Source: Chitinophagaceae bacterium (GTDB taxonomy: Bacteria > Bacteroidota > Bacteroidia > Chitinophagales > Chitinophagaceae). Taken from it: 64,000 nucleotides of DNA. Location of the stretch: positions 1 to 64,000 of the forward strand of contig JALHNJ010000002.1 in NCBI GenBank assembly GCA_022843585.1, given 5' to 3'. The position numbers and the translations under genes are program-made. Below the pieces are notes generated by a model. That model had not been told where the DNA came from and did not search any database. It saw only the letters and a program-made list of their open reading frames with translations. This document shows, in pieces, positions 16,473 through 25,769 of the stretch (the first letter of the stretch is position 1; the number at the start of each line of letters is the position of its first letter).

Positions 16473-17237
16473 ATGGAGTCTCCTTTTCAATACCTGAATA
16501 CATACTATGATAAAATTTTTGTGCTCAGCGTAGAAGCTGCTGCTGAACGCAGAGCATTATTTGCTGACCGGTTTAAAGGGCTTGATTACACTTTCTTTTA
16601 CGGGGCGGATAAAAATAAATTTACCATTGAAGAAATGGTAGCAAAAGGTTTTTTTAGTGAAGAACTCACCCGCAAACATCACCGCTTTAGTAAAACGATG
16701 CAGACAGGAGAAATTGCCTGCTCCTGGAGCCATAAGATGATGTATGAAGAAATGATTACTAATAATTATACCCGTATATTAATTTTCGAAGATGATGCAG
16801 TACCTGATGAACAAATGCTGAGAGAAATACCTGATGTATTAAATGAAATACCGCCTGATTGCGAGTTATTGATGTGGGGTTGGAATAAAAATGGTAAAAA
16901 CGGTGTAAAGAGTGATTTGAAAAAATTGGTTTACCATATTCAGCATATTATTGGCAGTTTAAAATGGGATCATAACACCATCAGCAATTTAAATGCAAAG
17001 CCATTTTCCACGCATTTGAAAAAAGCCGGGTTTCATGATTATACATACGCCTATGCCATTACACTTGAAGGAGCAAAGAAATTGATGGAAATGCAAACGC
17101 CTATTCAATATATTGCCGACAATCTATTGGCACATGCTGCCACTCAAAAAATTGTAAACGCCTATATTGCTTCGCCCGCAATATTTTTACACGATGCTAT
17201 GCCAGACGGAACAGCAAAAGACTCATTTATCCGATAA
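16473..17237 (+). CDS. glycosyltransferase family 25 (LPS biosynthesis type)
   Basis: The 254-residue protein belongs to GT25, whose bacterial members add sugars (often galactose) to lipopolysaccharide. It begins with the family pattern YYDKIFVLSVEAAAERRALF, then GLDYTFFYGADK, GEIACSWSHKMMYEEMI and ILIFEDDAVPDEQM, where EDD is the acidic motif. Further on YAYAITLEGAKKLMEM and IQYIADNLLA complete the fold. The ATG at 16473 is preferred to an in-frame TTG at 16443 because the family starts directly at YYDKIFVLSV. It is convergent with the three-gene glycan run on the minus strand, only 10 bp away. Confidence 0.85.
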   Translation: MESPFQYLNTYYDKIFVLSVEAAAERRALFADRFKGLDYTFFYGADKNKFTIEEMVAKGFFSEELTRKHHRFSKTMQTGEIACSWSHKMMYEEMITNNYTRILIFEDDAVPDEQMLREIPDVLNEIPPDCELLMWGWNKNGKNGVKSDLKKLVYHIQHIIGSLKWDHNTISNLNAKPFSTHLKKAGFHDYTYAYAITLEGAKKLMEMQTPIQYIADNLLAHAATQKIVNAYIASPAIFLHDAMPDGTAKDSFIR

Positions 17238-17247
17238 ACTTTTCTTG

Positions 17248-18183
17248 CTACCTTTTTAACCCCAGTTTTTTTAAGAAGTTGTTATTCTTGCTGTAATAAC
17301 ATTTGAAACTACGCATTTCGGGATGGCCATTTTCTATTAGCGACTGATGATACAAAGCAAACAATTCTTTCAGTGCTGTATTATCTTCCATAAATACTCT
17401 GTCCTGGTGGCGGGAGATTTGATGGGGTAAGTCAATTGAATAACCACTAAAATGAAAAAATAATAATGGCTCATCATTTACATAAAACTGGTTTTCTTTT
17501 TTTGAAATCGTTCTCTCATGCAAATTCCAATAAGCCGCATTACATCCAGGGTGTTGCAGCCAGCCCAAAGCCGAAAAAAATATAGGTGCCAGGTTCAGCC
17601 ATTTTTGATCTACAAACATTCCTTCTTTTAGATTCACATAGCATTGATCGATCATCCGTTCCTTCCACCAATTCAAGAATGAATTTCCCTCTTCATTGTT
17701 TTTAACAGCAAAAAAACCACCGTTAAAAACTCCATTCTTCAGCATTTCTCTTTCAAATGGCCGTTTGCCATCCTTTTTAAAGGGAGTTAAGATATGAGGA
17801 GTTAGTAAAATACTTTTCTTCTCTAACTCATTTTCGACAAAATGAAGCGAAGAAAACACCAACATATCACTATCTAAAAAAATAACCTTCTCTGCCTTGT
17901 ATTTTTTAAATGCATGTATTGCAAAAAAAACTTTCAGTGCACAATTCAATTCAAACACATCATACGCTTCGCACATTTGGCTAAATTCGGAGATGTTTAA
18001 TTCATGTGCTTCCACCAACTCATGTGGAGAACAATAATCGCTGGTAACTCTTCCTGCTAATTTATCTACCAATCCAATAATCAGTTTATAACCCGGATTA
18101 TGTTGCAATAAAGAATCACCTAATCCTTTTGCTTGCGCCAAATGATTAGCAGAACAGGTTGTAACAATTATAGTATCTGCCAT
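17248..18183 (-). CDS. GT-A fold nucleotide-sugar glycosyltransferase
   Basis: A 311-residue glycosyltransferase: MADTIIVTTCSANHLAQAKG at the N-terminus, KVIFLDSDMLVFSSL containing the metal-binding DSD (about residue 105), NGVFNGGFFAVKN, and HFSGYSIDLPHQISRHQDR near the end, as in GT8-like enzymes. The donor and acceptor are unknown. The frame is open 84 bp further upstream, but the ATG at 18183 shares its A with the TAA of the preceding methyltransferase gene (TAATG), a classic coupled junction. It is the last gene of the run 20005-17248 on the minus strand and probably acts on a cell-surface polysaccharide. Confidence 0.8.
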   Translation of the reverse strand: MADTIIVTTCSANHLAQAKGLGDSLLQHNPGYKLIIGLVDKLAGRVTSDYCSPHELVEAHELNISEFSQMCEAYDVFELNCALKVFFAIHAFKKYKAEKVIFLDSDMLVFSSLHFVENELEKKSILLTPHILTPFKKDGKRPFEREMLKNGVFNGGFFAVKNNEEGNSFLNWWKERMIDQCYVNLKEGMFVDQKWLNLAPIFFSALGWLQHPGCNAAYWNLHERTISKKENQFYVNDEPLLFFHFSGYSIDLPHQISRHQDRVFMEDNTALKELFALYHQSLIENGHPEMRSFKCYYSKNNNFLKKLGLKR

Positions 18184-18902
18184 TATGTGTTCTTTTTTGC
18201 CAATATTATATTGTTTAAATATAAATCCTTTCGCTTTGGCAGAAGCCAGCTTTTGAATGAAAACCACCCATTGAGTATCGGATTAATCAATGGTGGAATA
18301 TTTGTTCGGAAAAATTTTGATTTTCCCAATAACGGGAAAGACGGAATAAAATGTTCATTAAAATACAATACCCGCATCTGGTGAATGGCTGTTAAAAAAT
18401 CTCCCGTCTCATCTACGATCAATAAGGTAAATCCATTTCTCTCTAACATGCTTTTTAACGCAAACTGTGTATAACGGGCAAAGTCAGCTGGCACTTCATG
18501 CTCAGGCCATACAAAAGGACAGGTTATTAAAAGTTTACCCTCCCTTTTTATCACTCTTGCCAGCTCTTTTAAAATCTCTTCTACATTAAAAACATGCTCA
18601 ATTACTTCGCTACTAAAAATGGCATCAAAATACTCGTCGGGAAATGGAATTGTTTTTCCATCATACAAAATATCAATGGATTCATTAGTATGAGAATGAC
18701 CTTCACCTGCATAATCTACTCCTATATATTCTGTAGCATTCGTAAACAATGACTGATAAGGCTTACTGCCACACCCAAAGTCCATTACTCTGCCCCGGAG
18801 CTCCGGCGCAAACTGATTTATTTTTTTATATAATACTGACCTGGTAAAATAGAAAGCATTATTTAATCCGGGATTGAATGATTTTGGAACGTTTTGCTGC
18901 AT
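18183..18902 (-). CDS. class I SAM-dependent methyltransferase
   Basis: The 239-residue protein has the Rossmann methyltransferase motifs: motif I RVMDFGCGSKPYQSLF (about 37-52), acidic end of strand two EYIGVDYAGEGH, motif post-I DAIFSSEVIEHVFN, and LLITCPFVWPEHEVP. The EVIEHV segment is typical of Methyltransf_11-like enzymes. Placed between a GT4 and a GT-A glycosyltransferase and overlapping the latter by one base, it probably methylates a sugar or glycolipid intermediate, but the target cannot be read from sequence. Confidence 0.85.
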   Translation of the reverse strand: MQQNVPKSFNPGLNNAFYFTRSVLYKKINQFAPELRGRVMDFGCGSKPYQSLFTNATEYIGVDYAGEGHSHTNESIDILYDGKTIPFPDEYFDAIFSSEVIEHVFNVEEILKELARVIKREGKLLITCPFVWPEHEVPADFARYTQFALKSMLERNGFTLLIVDETGDFLTAIHQMRVLYFNEHFIPSFPLLGKSKFFRTNIPPLINPILNGWFSFKSWLLPKRKDLYLNNIILAKKNT

Positions 18903-18946
18903 TACTTAAAAATAATACTAAATAGAGACAAGCAATACTCTTGAAT

Positions 18947-20005
18947 TTATGAAGCTAAAACTTTTCGGTAAACATCCAGGTATTTCTTTGCTGTAGTGTG
19001 CCAGCTAAATAGTGCTGCATGTTGCTTTATACTTTCAATACGATTATTGGTTTTATAATCATGCAAACTTTTTTCAAAACAGTTTCGCATAGTCTCTGGC
19101 TCAAAATCATCAAAGTAGTAAGCAGCATTACCTCCAATTTCTGGCAGACTCATAAATCGGGATAAAAAAACAGGTTTGCCAAAATGCATGGCTTCTAGTG
19201 GTGGCACGCCAAATCCTTCTGCAAAAGAAGGAAACATAAATGCTTCGCAGTTTTTGAAATACCAATACTTATTCTGCTCATCTACAGGACCAACCAGTTT
19301 CACCCTTTCTTCTACCCCATATCTTTTTGCTTCCTCAATTATTTTGTCTTTATAATCAAAATTATTGAGCCCGGCAACTACCAGCTCATATTCATTGCCT
19401 ACCAATAATGCCGGAAGCACATGCAGGTTTTTTCGTGGCTGCACAAGACCTAACGAAAATAAAAAAGGCCTGGCTGGTTTATAATCCGGCCTGTCAAAAC
19501 CGGGAAACTCTGCCACACTACTACCATTATAAATGACAGAACTGGGAGTGAATCCAAAATCAAGATGTTTGGCCGCAAAGTTTAACGCATGTTCCGAAAT
19601 GCCGATTATATGGCTAGCCTGGTTTACATTTCTCTGCATTAACTTTAATGACCGTTTATTGTATTTTGAGTTTCCTCCTTCTTCTACCAAAAAATTCATA
19701 TCATGAATGGTATAAACTACTTTGGTTTTTTTATTAAAAGGCCGGTATTGAGAAATGCCGGTTGTAAGATGCCAAACATCATACTGCCCTGTTCCGGTTT
19801 GAAAAATTTTGTGCCAACGCTTATGAGGAACATATTTTGGTTTGTCGCCAAATAGACCAAACTTCTCTTTTGGCAAATAATAAGTCAGTTGCTCATCAGC
19901 AGCACAGTTCAATAGAAGGTATTCTGCAAGATGGCATGAAAAAGTGTACAAGCCATTGTATGGGTTATGCCGCAGACGATGCAGATCAATCATATACTTT
20001 TTCAT
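18947..20005 (-). CDS. GT-B glycosyltransferase, family 4 type
   Basis: The 352-residue retaining glycosyltransferase shows the GT4 C-terminal half: FLFSLGLVQPRKNLHVLPAL, KLVGPVDEQNKYWYFKNCEA, and FMFPSFAEGFGVPPLEAMHF with the E-x7-E acid pair (about residues 260-271). The N-terminal half has the DLHRLRHNPYNGLYTF acceptor-side start and a VVYTIHDMNFLV strand. Donor sugar unknown. First gene of the minus-strand glycan run; the methyltransferase follows after 44 bp. Confidence 0.87.
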   Translation of the reverse strand: MKKYMIDLHRLRHNPYNGLYTFSCHLAEYLLLNCAADEQLTYYLPKEKFGLFGDKPKYVPHKRWHKIFQTGTGQYDVWHLTTGISQYRPFNKKTKVVYTIHDMNFLVEEGGNSKYNKRSLKLMQRNVNQASHIIGISEHALNFAAKHLDFGFTPSSVIYNGSSVAEFPGFDRPDYKPARPFLFSLGLVQPRKNLHVLPALLVGNEYELVVAGLNNFDYKDKIIEEAKRYGVEERVKLVGPVDEQNKYWYFKNCEAFMFPSFAEGFGVPPLEAMHFGKPVFLSRFMSLPEIGGNAAYYFDDFEPETMRNCFEKSLHDYKTNNRIESIKQHAALFSWHTTAKKYLDVYRKVLAS

Positions 20006-20066
20006 CTGGTATTCTTCAAATTGAGCCTTGAATTAATTCCTGCAATTTACCCCGAAAGCTGAAATC

Positions 20067-20098
20067 TTGTCATTTTTTACGAACTTGTACGATGTTTG
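20067..20098 (+). promoter_or_regulatory. promoter of the ABC exporter / rhodanese pair
   Basis: TTG (20067-20069), 21 bp spacer and GATGTTTG (20091-20098, first base off consensus) precede the ATG at 20137 by 38 bp. Confidence 0.35.
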
Positions 20099-20136
20099 TA
20101 GCCTGATGGACTACAATTTCTCTCTCAATAATTTTT

Positions 20137-21987
20137 ATGAAGATATTACTGCGTTATTTGAAGCCTTATAAATGGTTGGTGGCATTGGTTTTATTATTGG
20201 CGGCTATCAATATCGGCTTTTCTCTTGTTGACCCGATTATTTTTGGAAAATTAGTGAATCTGGGAAGTTATCACCAAAAAGTGGAACCCTTAAACTGGAA
20301 TGAATTTCTGTTTACCCAAAAAGAATATGTGGACAGCACTGTGCAAATGGATAGTGCAGGTGTGGTGAACAAAGTTGAAAAGAATAAAACAATATATGGG
20401 GTTGTATGGTTGCTGATCGCTTCTATTTCAGTGGCTATGATAAGCCGCATAGCCAAAGCTTTCCAGGATTATTTTTTAAGTCTAATTACTCAAAAGTTTG
20501 GTGCTACTATTTTTACGCAAGGATTGCAACATGCCATGAAGCTTCCCTACCAGGAGTTTGAGGATGCCAGAAGTGGTGAGACACTCAGCATTTTACAAAA
20601 AGTAAGAGTTGATACTGAAAAATTCGTTTCATCATTTATCAATATCCTTTTCCCGGTTATTGTTGGGATTGTTTTTGTTGCAGTATATGCCACTACTATC
20701 CATTGGAGTCTTCCGTTAGTTTATTTCGGAGGAATATTTTTACTAACCATCATTTCCAACCTGCTCAGTAAAAAAGTAAAAACAATACAGAAAAAAATTG
20801 TAGGGCAAACAACTGCACTGGCAGGGGCCACCACCGAATCGCTCCGTAATATTGAATTGGTAAAAAGTCTTGGTCTTACCCAACAAGAAGTAAGCAGGCT
20901 AAACAAAAATACTTTTAAAATTTTAGGCTTAGAGTTAACCAAAGTAAAGAGAATACGCAGTATCAGTTTTATACAGGGAACATTCGTTAATACTCTTCGC
21001 CAGGTAATTCTTTTTCTGTTAATGCTGTTTATTTACCAGGGCAAAATGGATGCAGGGCAGATTGTAACGATGCAAATTTTCTCCTTTTTTGTATTTGGAC
21101 CTTTACAGGAAATTGGTAACATTATTCTTACTTACCGGGAAGCACAGGCTTCATTAGAGAATTTTTCAAATTTAATGAAGAAAGCTCCGGAGCCACAGGC
21201 AACAAATCCAAAACACCTGGGAGAAATACAAACATTAGAATTTGACCATGTTGCATTTAAACACCAGACTGCAGCACACAAAGCCATCAATGATATTAGT
21301 TTTAAAGTAAAAACTGGTGAAACTATCGCCTTCGTAGGGCCATCAGGATCTGGAAAAACAACACTAATGAAATTATTAGTAGGCTTATATCGTCCGCAAG
21401 AAGGAAAGATTTTATACAATGGTATTGATGAAAATAGCATTGACTTTGATGCATTGCGCAACCAAATAGGTTTTGTAACACAAGACACACAACTTTTCTC
21501 AGGTACTATCAGGGAAAATTTAAGTTTTGTAAATCCTGAAGCAACAGAAGAAGAATTGCTCGAAGTATTAAGAAAAGCATCTGCCTCCAATTTACTGGCA
21601 AGAGCCGAAAAAGGGCTTGAAACAATGATTGGTGAAGGGGGGTTGAAATTATCCGGCGGAGAAAAACAGCGTCTGTCGATTGCAAGAGCATTACTTCGCA
21701 AACCAAAATTATTATTGTTTGATGAAGCTACCTCTGCTCTGGATTCTTTAACAGAAGAAGAAATTACGGATACTATCCGTGATATTTCGCTGCAAGGCAG
21801 CCAGGTTACTATTTTAATTGCACACAGGCTTTCCACCATTATGCATGCCGATAGAATTTATGTACTAGAGAAAGGTGATGTGGTAGAAACGGGCAATCAT
21901 GAAAAACTGCTGGAAGAAAAAGGTTTGTATTATGCCATGTGGCGTCAGCAGATCGGTGAAAGAAAAAATAAAATTTCAGTTGCATAA
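20137..21987 (+). CDS. ABC transporter, fused permease and ATPase
   Basis: A 616-residue half-size exporter of the MsbA/MdlB type. Six membrane helices occupy residues 1-330 (first: WLVALVLLLAAINIGFSLV). The ATPase (about 355-600) has Walker A GPSGSGKTTLMKLL, Q-loop VTQDTQLFSGTIREN, signature LKLSGGEKQRLSIARALL, Walker B LLLFDEATSALD and H-loop LIAHRLSTI. It would work as a homodimer in the inner membrane and export lipid, peptide or drug; substrate is not predictable. A periplasmic insert of about 45 residues between helices 1 and 2 is longer than usual. The rhodanese gene follows after 2 bp. Confidence 0.9.
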   Translation: MKILLRYLKPYKWLVALVLLLAAINIGFSLVDPIIFGKLVNLGSYHQKVEPLNWNEFLFTQKEYVDSTVQMDSAGVVNKVEKNKTIYGVVWLLIASISVAMISRIAKAFQDYFLSLITQKFGATIFTQGLQHAMKLPYQEFEDARSGETLSILQKVRVDTEKFVSSFINILFPVIVGIVFVAVYATTIHWSLPLVYFGGIFLLTIISNLLSKKVKTIQKKIVGQTTALAGATTESLRNIELVKSLGLTQQEVSRLNKNTFKILGLELTKVKRIRSISFIQGTFVNTLRQVILFLLMLFIYQGKMDAGQIVTMQIFSFFVFGPLQEIGNIILTYREAQASLENFSNLMKKAPEPQATNPKHLGEIQTLEFDHVAFKHQTAAHKAINDISFKVKTGETIAFVGPSGSGKTTLMKLLVGLYRPQEGKILYNGIDENSIDFDALRNQIGFVTQDTQLFSGTIRENLSFVNPEATEEELLEVLRKASASNLLARAEKGLETMIGEGGLKLSGGEKQRLSIARALLRKPKLLLFDEATSALDSLTEEEITDTIRDISLQGSQVTILIAHRLSTIMHADRIYVLEKGDVVETGNHEKLLEEKGLYYAMWRQQIGERKNKISVA

Positions 21988-21989
21988 GT

Positions 21990-22304
21990 ATGGGACTATT
22001 TTCATTTTTAAGACTGGGCTCGGGAAAAATAAAGAATGCTTTAAAAAAAGGCGCCATCATTGTTGATGTTCGTACACCGCAGGAGTATGACAGAGGTCAT
22101 ATTCCGGACGCATTTAATATTCCGGTAGATAGAATTAAAGTGAGTATTGAAAGAATTAAAGCTTCTAAATTACCGGTAATAGTTTGTTGTAACTCCGGTG
22201 AACGCAGCGCCACTGCTCTGCAATATTTAAAAGCAGCAGGAATAAAAGAAGCCTATAATGGAGGCAACTGGCAAAATGTGTTAAAGATTATAGAATCTCT
22301 ATAA
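21990..22304 (+). CDS. rhodanese-like domain protein
   Basis: A 104-residue single rhodanese domain: IIVDVRTPQEYDRGHIPDAF, then IVCCNSGERSATALQYLK, where the second C of VCC begins the CxxGxR active loop with the sulfur-accepting cysteine, and a final GGNWQNVLKIIESL. It could transfer sulfane sulfur; the partner is unknown. It begins 2 bp after the ABC exporter's stop, so the two are co-transcribed. Its end faces the convergent lipoprotein gene 3 bp away. Confidence 0.9.
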   Translation: MGLFSFLRLGSGKIKNALKKGAIIVDVRTPQEYDRGHIPDAFNIPVDRIKVSIERIKASKLPVIVCCNSGERSATALQYLKAAGIKEAYNGGNWQNVLKIIESL

Positions 22305-22307
22305 CAC

Positions 22308-22742
22308 TCAAGGATTCACTTTTATTTTTACTGTTTTTGTAACACTATTAAGTCCATGGTCTTGAAAAGTAATGGACACTGTATAATCACTTACAACCGT
22401 AACTGAAGCAGTATGTGTAATGTTATAATTATAACTCAACACCCCGTGAATTTCATACAACTGCTGTTTTACTAATTCCCCATTCGCATCATTTGTAATG
22501 CGAATGCTGCCATTGTAGAGGCCGAGGTCATCACTTATTTTCCCGGTTATATTTATTGTATTTCCGTTAGAAAAAATCTGATTGGGTCCGGGAGTATAAA
22601 TATCTAATACTGGGACAACATTATCTGTTGGCGTTACAACATGTGGACTATCATCATTACCACCACTTGCATCACCCCCTTTTGAACAGGAGTCTCCCAC
22701 AATTAAGATCATCAAAGCCAGTAAAAATCTGAATCCTTTCAT
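22308..22742 (-). CDS. lipoprotein with DUF4625-like beta-sandwich
   Basis: The 144-residue protein has a lipoprotein signal peptide (FLLALMILIVGDSC) with the modified cysteine at about residue 19, followed by SKGGDASGGNDDSP, a polar acidic stretch like the surface-export signal of Bacteroidota lipoproteins. The rest is one immunoglobulin-like sandwich: VPVLDIYTPGPNQIFSNGNT, then TGKISDDLGLYNGSIRI and YTVSITFQDHGLNSVTKT. This fits DUF4625-type domains, which lack a known function. It follows the DUF2721 gene by 9 bp on the same strand. Confidence 0.6.
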   Translation of the reverse strand: MKGFRFLLALMILIVGDSCSKGGDASGGNDDSPHVVTPTDNVVPVLDIYTPGPNQIFSNGNTINITGKISDDLGLYNGSIRITNDANGELVKQQLYEIHGVLSYNYNITHTASVTVVSDYTVSITFQDHGLNSVTKTVKIKVNP

Positions 22743-22751
22743 GCCTTAAAT

Positions 22752-23204
22752 CTACGATTCTTTTTTTTCTCCTTTACCACCCCATAAATCAGTAAAGAAA
22801 TTTGTCTTTTCCAGTTCTTCCATATCACTCAGCTCCCATTCCAGTGCTTTTGTACTCTGAGAGATTTCTAAAAGAGAAATAACAAGTGATGCCAATAAGC
22901 TCAACAAGCTTGCCGCAAAAACATAACTCGTAAAACCCGTCCATTCTTTATACACACTGTACATAGTAACTACGCAACATAAAAAACTAAACACACCCAA
23001 TGCCTGCATCTGCCGAACCATATTAATGCGTATGCGCAGAATTTTAATTTGCTGCAATAGATGTGCTTTCTTATCGCCTTTCATATACTCATCATGCAGC
23101 TTACGGATAAGGCTTGCCAATGCAAGATAGCGGTTGGTATAGGCTAACAACAAAAGGCTGATAGCCGGAAATAATAATGCTGGTGTGTTAAAAGTAATTT
23201 CCAT
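22752..23204 (-). CDS. DUF2721 membrane protein
   Basis: A 150-residue inner-membrane protein with three hydrophobic helices (TPALLFPAISLLLLAYTNRY; ALGVFSFLCCVVTMYSVY; FAASLLSLLASLVISLLEIS) and a charged helix RKLHDEYMKGDKKAHLLQQI between the first two, the usual DUF2721 layout. Function unknown. A GACATTTG box ends 4 bp before the ATG, suggesting a leaderless mRNA. It is the first gene of a two-gene unit with the lipoprotein at 22308-22742. Confidence 0.8.
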   Translation of the reverse strand: MEITFNTPALLFPAISLLLLAYTNRYLALASLIRKLHDEYMKGDKKAHLLQQIKILRIRINMVRQMQALGVFSFLCCVVTMYSVYKEWTGFTSYVFAASLLSLLASLVISLLEISQSTKALEWELSDMEELEKTNFFTDLWGGKGEKKES

Positions 23205-23208
23205 ACTG

Positions 23209-23216
23209 CAAATGTC
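23209..23216 (-). promoter_or_regulatory. -7 box directly before the DUF2721 gene
   Basis: GACATTTG on the minus strand, one base off TAnnTTTG, ends 4 bp before the start codon, consistent with leaderless transcription. Confidence 0.35.
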
Positions 23217-23221
23217 TGTAT

Positions 23222-23244
23222 AAAAAAAAGCCCCGCAAAACGGG
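23222..23244 (-). terminator. terminator of the TonB-dependent receptor gene
   Basis: On the minus strand, 28 bp after the receptor's stop codon, TCCCG-TTTTG-CGGGG forms a GC-rich hairpin followed by eight T residues, a textbook factor-independent terminator. It ends just upstream of the DUF2721 promoter box. Confidence 0.8.
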
Positions 23245-23272
23245 ACCTGAATACTCTAACTAACTACACTGC

Positions 23273-25711
23273 TCATTTATTACTAAAGTCGAGAGGGATA
23301 TTCGCTTTAACAGAAAAATTTCTTCCTGTATTAAATACACCTAACCGACCTGTATTCATATTTTCAGCTGCATACTTTAACCGGCTCAGGTGATTTTGGT
23401 AGGCCGCGTCTGTAATATTAGTAATGGAAAAATGAAGACTCAACACAGTTTTCTTTTTGCTATTTGTAATATCTCCACCAAATCCTGCATTTAGCAACGT
23501 ATATCCGTCTGTAGCTGTTTCCGTATCAAATCCGGTAAAGGCATTATTTTGTTTGAATGTTTTATCCGTACTTGCTTTAATATAAACATTACGGAAAGAT
23601 TTTCCGGCTGTATTAAAATTAGCCCGTAACTCACTGGTTAGCCTTGCTGCTGGTATCAGAGGAAGATTATCTGAACCATCTAATTTTTGATTAAACTTTC
23701 CACGTACAAAAGAAACGGTATTTTCAAAATGCAACCAATCTAATGGATGCGGATGTATATCAAGTGATGCTTCAATACCATGAAGAGAAGCATCCAGTTG
23801 ATTAAATCGAAATGCAGTAAGATCTTCTCCATCCACATTCACTAAAGAGTCGCCACCAAAATTAGATTCTAATTTTCTATAAAAAATGAAGTTGTTGATA
23901 TTGTTATAGAAAGCACTCACTCCAAAACTGAAATGTTCATAGTCCACATCTATTCCGGCATCAAACTGCAGGCTTGTTTCAGATTTCAAATTTTGGGTGC
24001 CATACTCATAACGATTAGACCCTTCATGTGCACCGTTGCTGGCCAGTTCGGCCAATGTAGGAGCCCTGAAACCCCTGGCAATATTTGCCTTTAAGGTAAC
24101 CGTGTTGGTTGGTTCATAACTAACACCAACACTACCTGAAAAATTAGAAAATGTGCGGTTGAATTTTTCAAACTTAAGATCTGCTCCTTCAAATAATTCT
24201 TTTGAATTTACATTGCGGCTATCATAGCGAAAACCTCCGCTTACTGTTGCTTTATTAAATAAGCGTTGGGCATACACAAAAACACCCATATCAAATAAAT
24301 TATACTCAGGTATTAGTGCTTCTTCGCCTTTATTCAGGTTCTTTTGCCCCATTCCGTTTACACCAATAGTAGTATGCCATTCTTTTAACTCTGGTAATTG
24401 CCATTGAACTGCATAATTAATAGTTCTAAGGTCGAAGAACAATTCTTTCTCAGCCGGGTCTTCGGGGTTGCCAAATTCCTGCCGTTGATTATTCTGATAA
24501 CCGATATTGATTTTTAAACGGCTTTTCTTAATGGCAAAATTGTTATCGAGAATAAATTTATTATGCTGCACCCGTTGTTGAGGTACAAATAAATCTCTTG
24601 CATCTAAGTCAGCATTAGTAGCAATTCTTTCGAGTGGAGTACCGGCGAATAAAATGAAATTACCAGTTGCATCATCTCTATCACCTTCTACTAATCCAAG
24701 TCGCTGGTCAAACCGGCTGAATATAAAATGACTGTAACCCCAGCTTTTATTGATACCAACGTATCCACCAAAATTTCTTTCGTTGAACCTTGAGTTCAAT
24801 ACTTTGCCGTCATATTTATTTTTATAATCCCCGGCAGATTTATAAGTGCCGTATACATTCCAGTTAAATCCGTTGTTATTAGCGGCAAGATTTGCATTCA
24901 ATGCCAGCAAGCCATTATTACTTTGATAGTTCGATAAAATATTTCCTTTGAAAGTTCCTTCTGCTACAGGTGTATTGGTAATAAAATTTATAACTCCGGC
25001 TATTGCATCACTTCCATAGATTAATGAAGCAGGACCTTTCAACACTTCTACTCTGCCTACACTTAACTCATCAATTTCAACTCCATGCTCATCGCCCCAT
25101 TGTTGTCCTTCTTGTCTTACTCCTTCATTTATAATTACGACCCTATTATAACCCAATCCACGTATAAAAGGCTTTGAAATAGCTGGTCCGGTTGAAAGTT
25201 GTGAAACACCTGGCACCTGCGTCAACGCCTCAATAATATTACTGGAAGTTGATTGTAGTAATGCATTTTTTCGGATAGAAGTTACCGGCACAGGAGTTTT
25301 ACGAATGCTTGTCGCACCAGATACACCAGTAATTATCACTCCCTGATTTTCTACAACTACTGATGAAAGTTTAAAATCTTTTTCTGTATTCACATTCAAT
25401 TCAATATGCTCAACTATTGTAGCATAGCCTGCATGAGAAATTTCAATAACATGGTGACCATCCGGAATATTTGTTAGAATATATTTTCCTTTTTCATTGG
25501 CTATGGCACCTATCTTATCATCAGTAAGATAAATGGAAGCACCCGCTAAGGGTTCGCCTGTTTTGGCATCTGAAATGGTTCCGGATAAACTAATTTTTAA
25601 TTCATCACTTTTTATAGCAGCGGATATGTTGACATCTTCATTCTCAATAGACATTGATTGCGCCGAAGCCAGAAAAGGGAGAAGTAAAAAGGGAATAGTA
25701 CTAAATTTCAT
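23273..25711 (-). CDS. TonB-dependent outer-membrane receptor
   Basis: The 812-residue receptor imports an unknown ligand across the outer membrane using TonB energy. The ATG at 25711 gives a signal peptide (MKFSTIPFLLLPFLASAQS); an in-frame start 78 bp earlier would mask it. Domains in order: carboxypeptidase-regulatory-like domain (GTISDAKTGEPLAGASIYL, about 30-110), plug domain (VEVLKGPASLIYGSDAIAGV near 225-245) and a 22-strand barrel ending in FSVKANIPLDFSNK. The plug contains GQQWGDEHGVEIDE, a histidine- and acid-bearing loop; I cannot name the ligand. The promoter at 25737-25769 is strong and a terminator follows, so it is a single-gene unit. Confidence 0.9.
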   Translation of the reverse strand: MKFSTIPFLLLPFLASAQSMSIENEDVNISAAIKSDELKISLSGTISDAKTGEPLAGASIYLTDDKIGAIANEKGKYILTNIPDGHHVIEISHAGYATIVEHIELNVNTEKDFKLSSVVVENQGVIITGVSGATSIRKTPVPVTSIRKNALLQSTSSNIIEALTQVPGVSQLSTGPAISKPFIRGLGYNRVVIINEGVRQEGQQWGDEHGVEIDELSVGRVEVLKGPASLIYGSDAIAGVINFITNTPVAEGTFKGNILSNYQSNNGLLALNANLAANNNGFNWNVYGTYKSAGDYKNKYDGKVLNSRFNERNFGGYVGINKSWGYSHFIFSRFDQRLGLVEGDRDDATGNFILFAGTPLERIATNADLDARDLFVPQQRVQHNKFILDNNFAIKKSRLKINIGYQNNQRQEFGNPEDPAEKELFFDLRTINYAVQWQLPELKEWHTTIGVNGMGQKNLNKGEEALIPEYNLFDMGVFVYAQRLFNKATVSGGFRYDSRNVNSKELFEGADLKFEKFNRTFSNFSGSVGVSYEPTNTVTLKANIARGFRAPTLAELASNGAHEGSNRYEYGTQNLKSETSLQFDAGIDVDYEHFSFGVSAFYNNINNFIFYRKLESNFGGDSLVNVDGEDLTAFRFNQLDASLHGIEASLDIHPHPLDWLHFENTVSFVRGKFNQKLDGSDNLPLIPAARLTSELRANFNTAGKSFRNVYIKASTDKTFKQNNAFTGFDTETATDGYTLLNAGFGGDITNSKKKTVLSLHFSITNITDAAYQNHLSRLKYAAENMNTGRLGVFNTGRNFSVKANIPLDFSNK

Positions 25712-25736
25712 TTTAATATTTTTTGACACTACGTTG

Positions 25737-25769
25737 CAAATGTAAATAAAAATGTATCGTAGTTGCAAA
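25737..25769 (-). promoter_or_regulatory. promoter of the TonB-dependent receptor
   Basis: On the minus strand TTTG (25766-25769), a 21 bp spacer and perfect TACATTTG (25737-25744) precede the ATG at 25711. The sequence also contains TTTGCAACTACG and TTTGCAACGTAG as partial direct repeats, one over each promoter element, a plausible operator. Confidence 0.6.

Noticed and set aside
16488-16501. ATACCTGAATACAT, similar to the operator half-site
   Set aside because: It lies inside the coding part of the GT25 gene, where the codons explain the sequence, and lacks the palindromic partner.
21132-21839. A 235-codon open frame on the minus strand
   Set aside because: It is the antisense shadow of the ABC transporter's ATPase domain; the serine-rich product has no recognisable feature.
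22747-22754. TAGATTTA 4 bp before the lipoprotein ATG, a possible leaderless promoter
   Set aside because: The box includes the TAG stop of the upstream DUF2721 gene and the genes are 9 bp apart, so chance is as likely as function; it was left out of the leaderless list.
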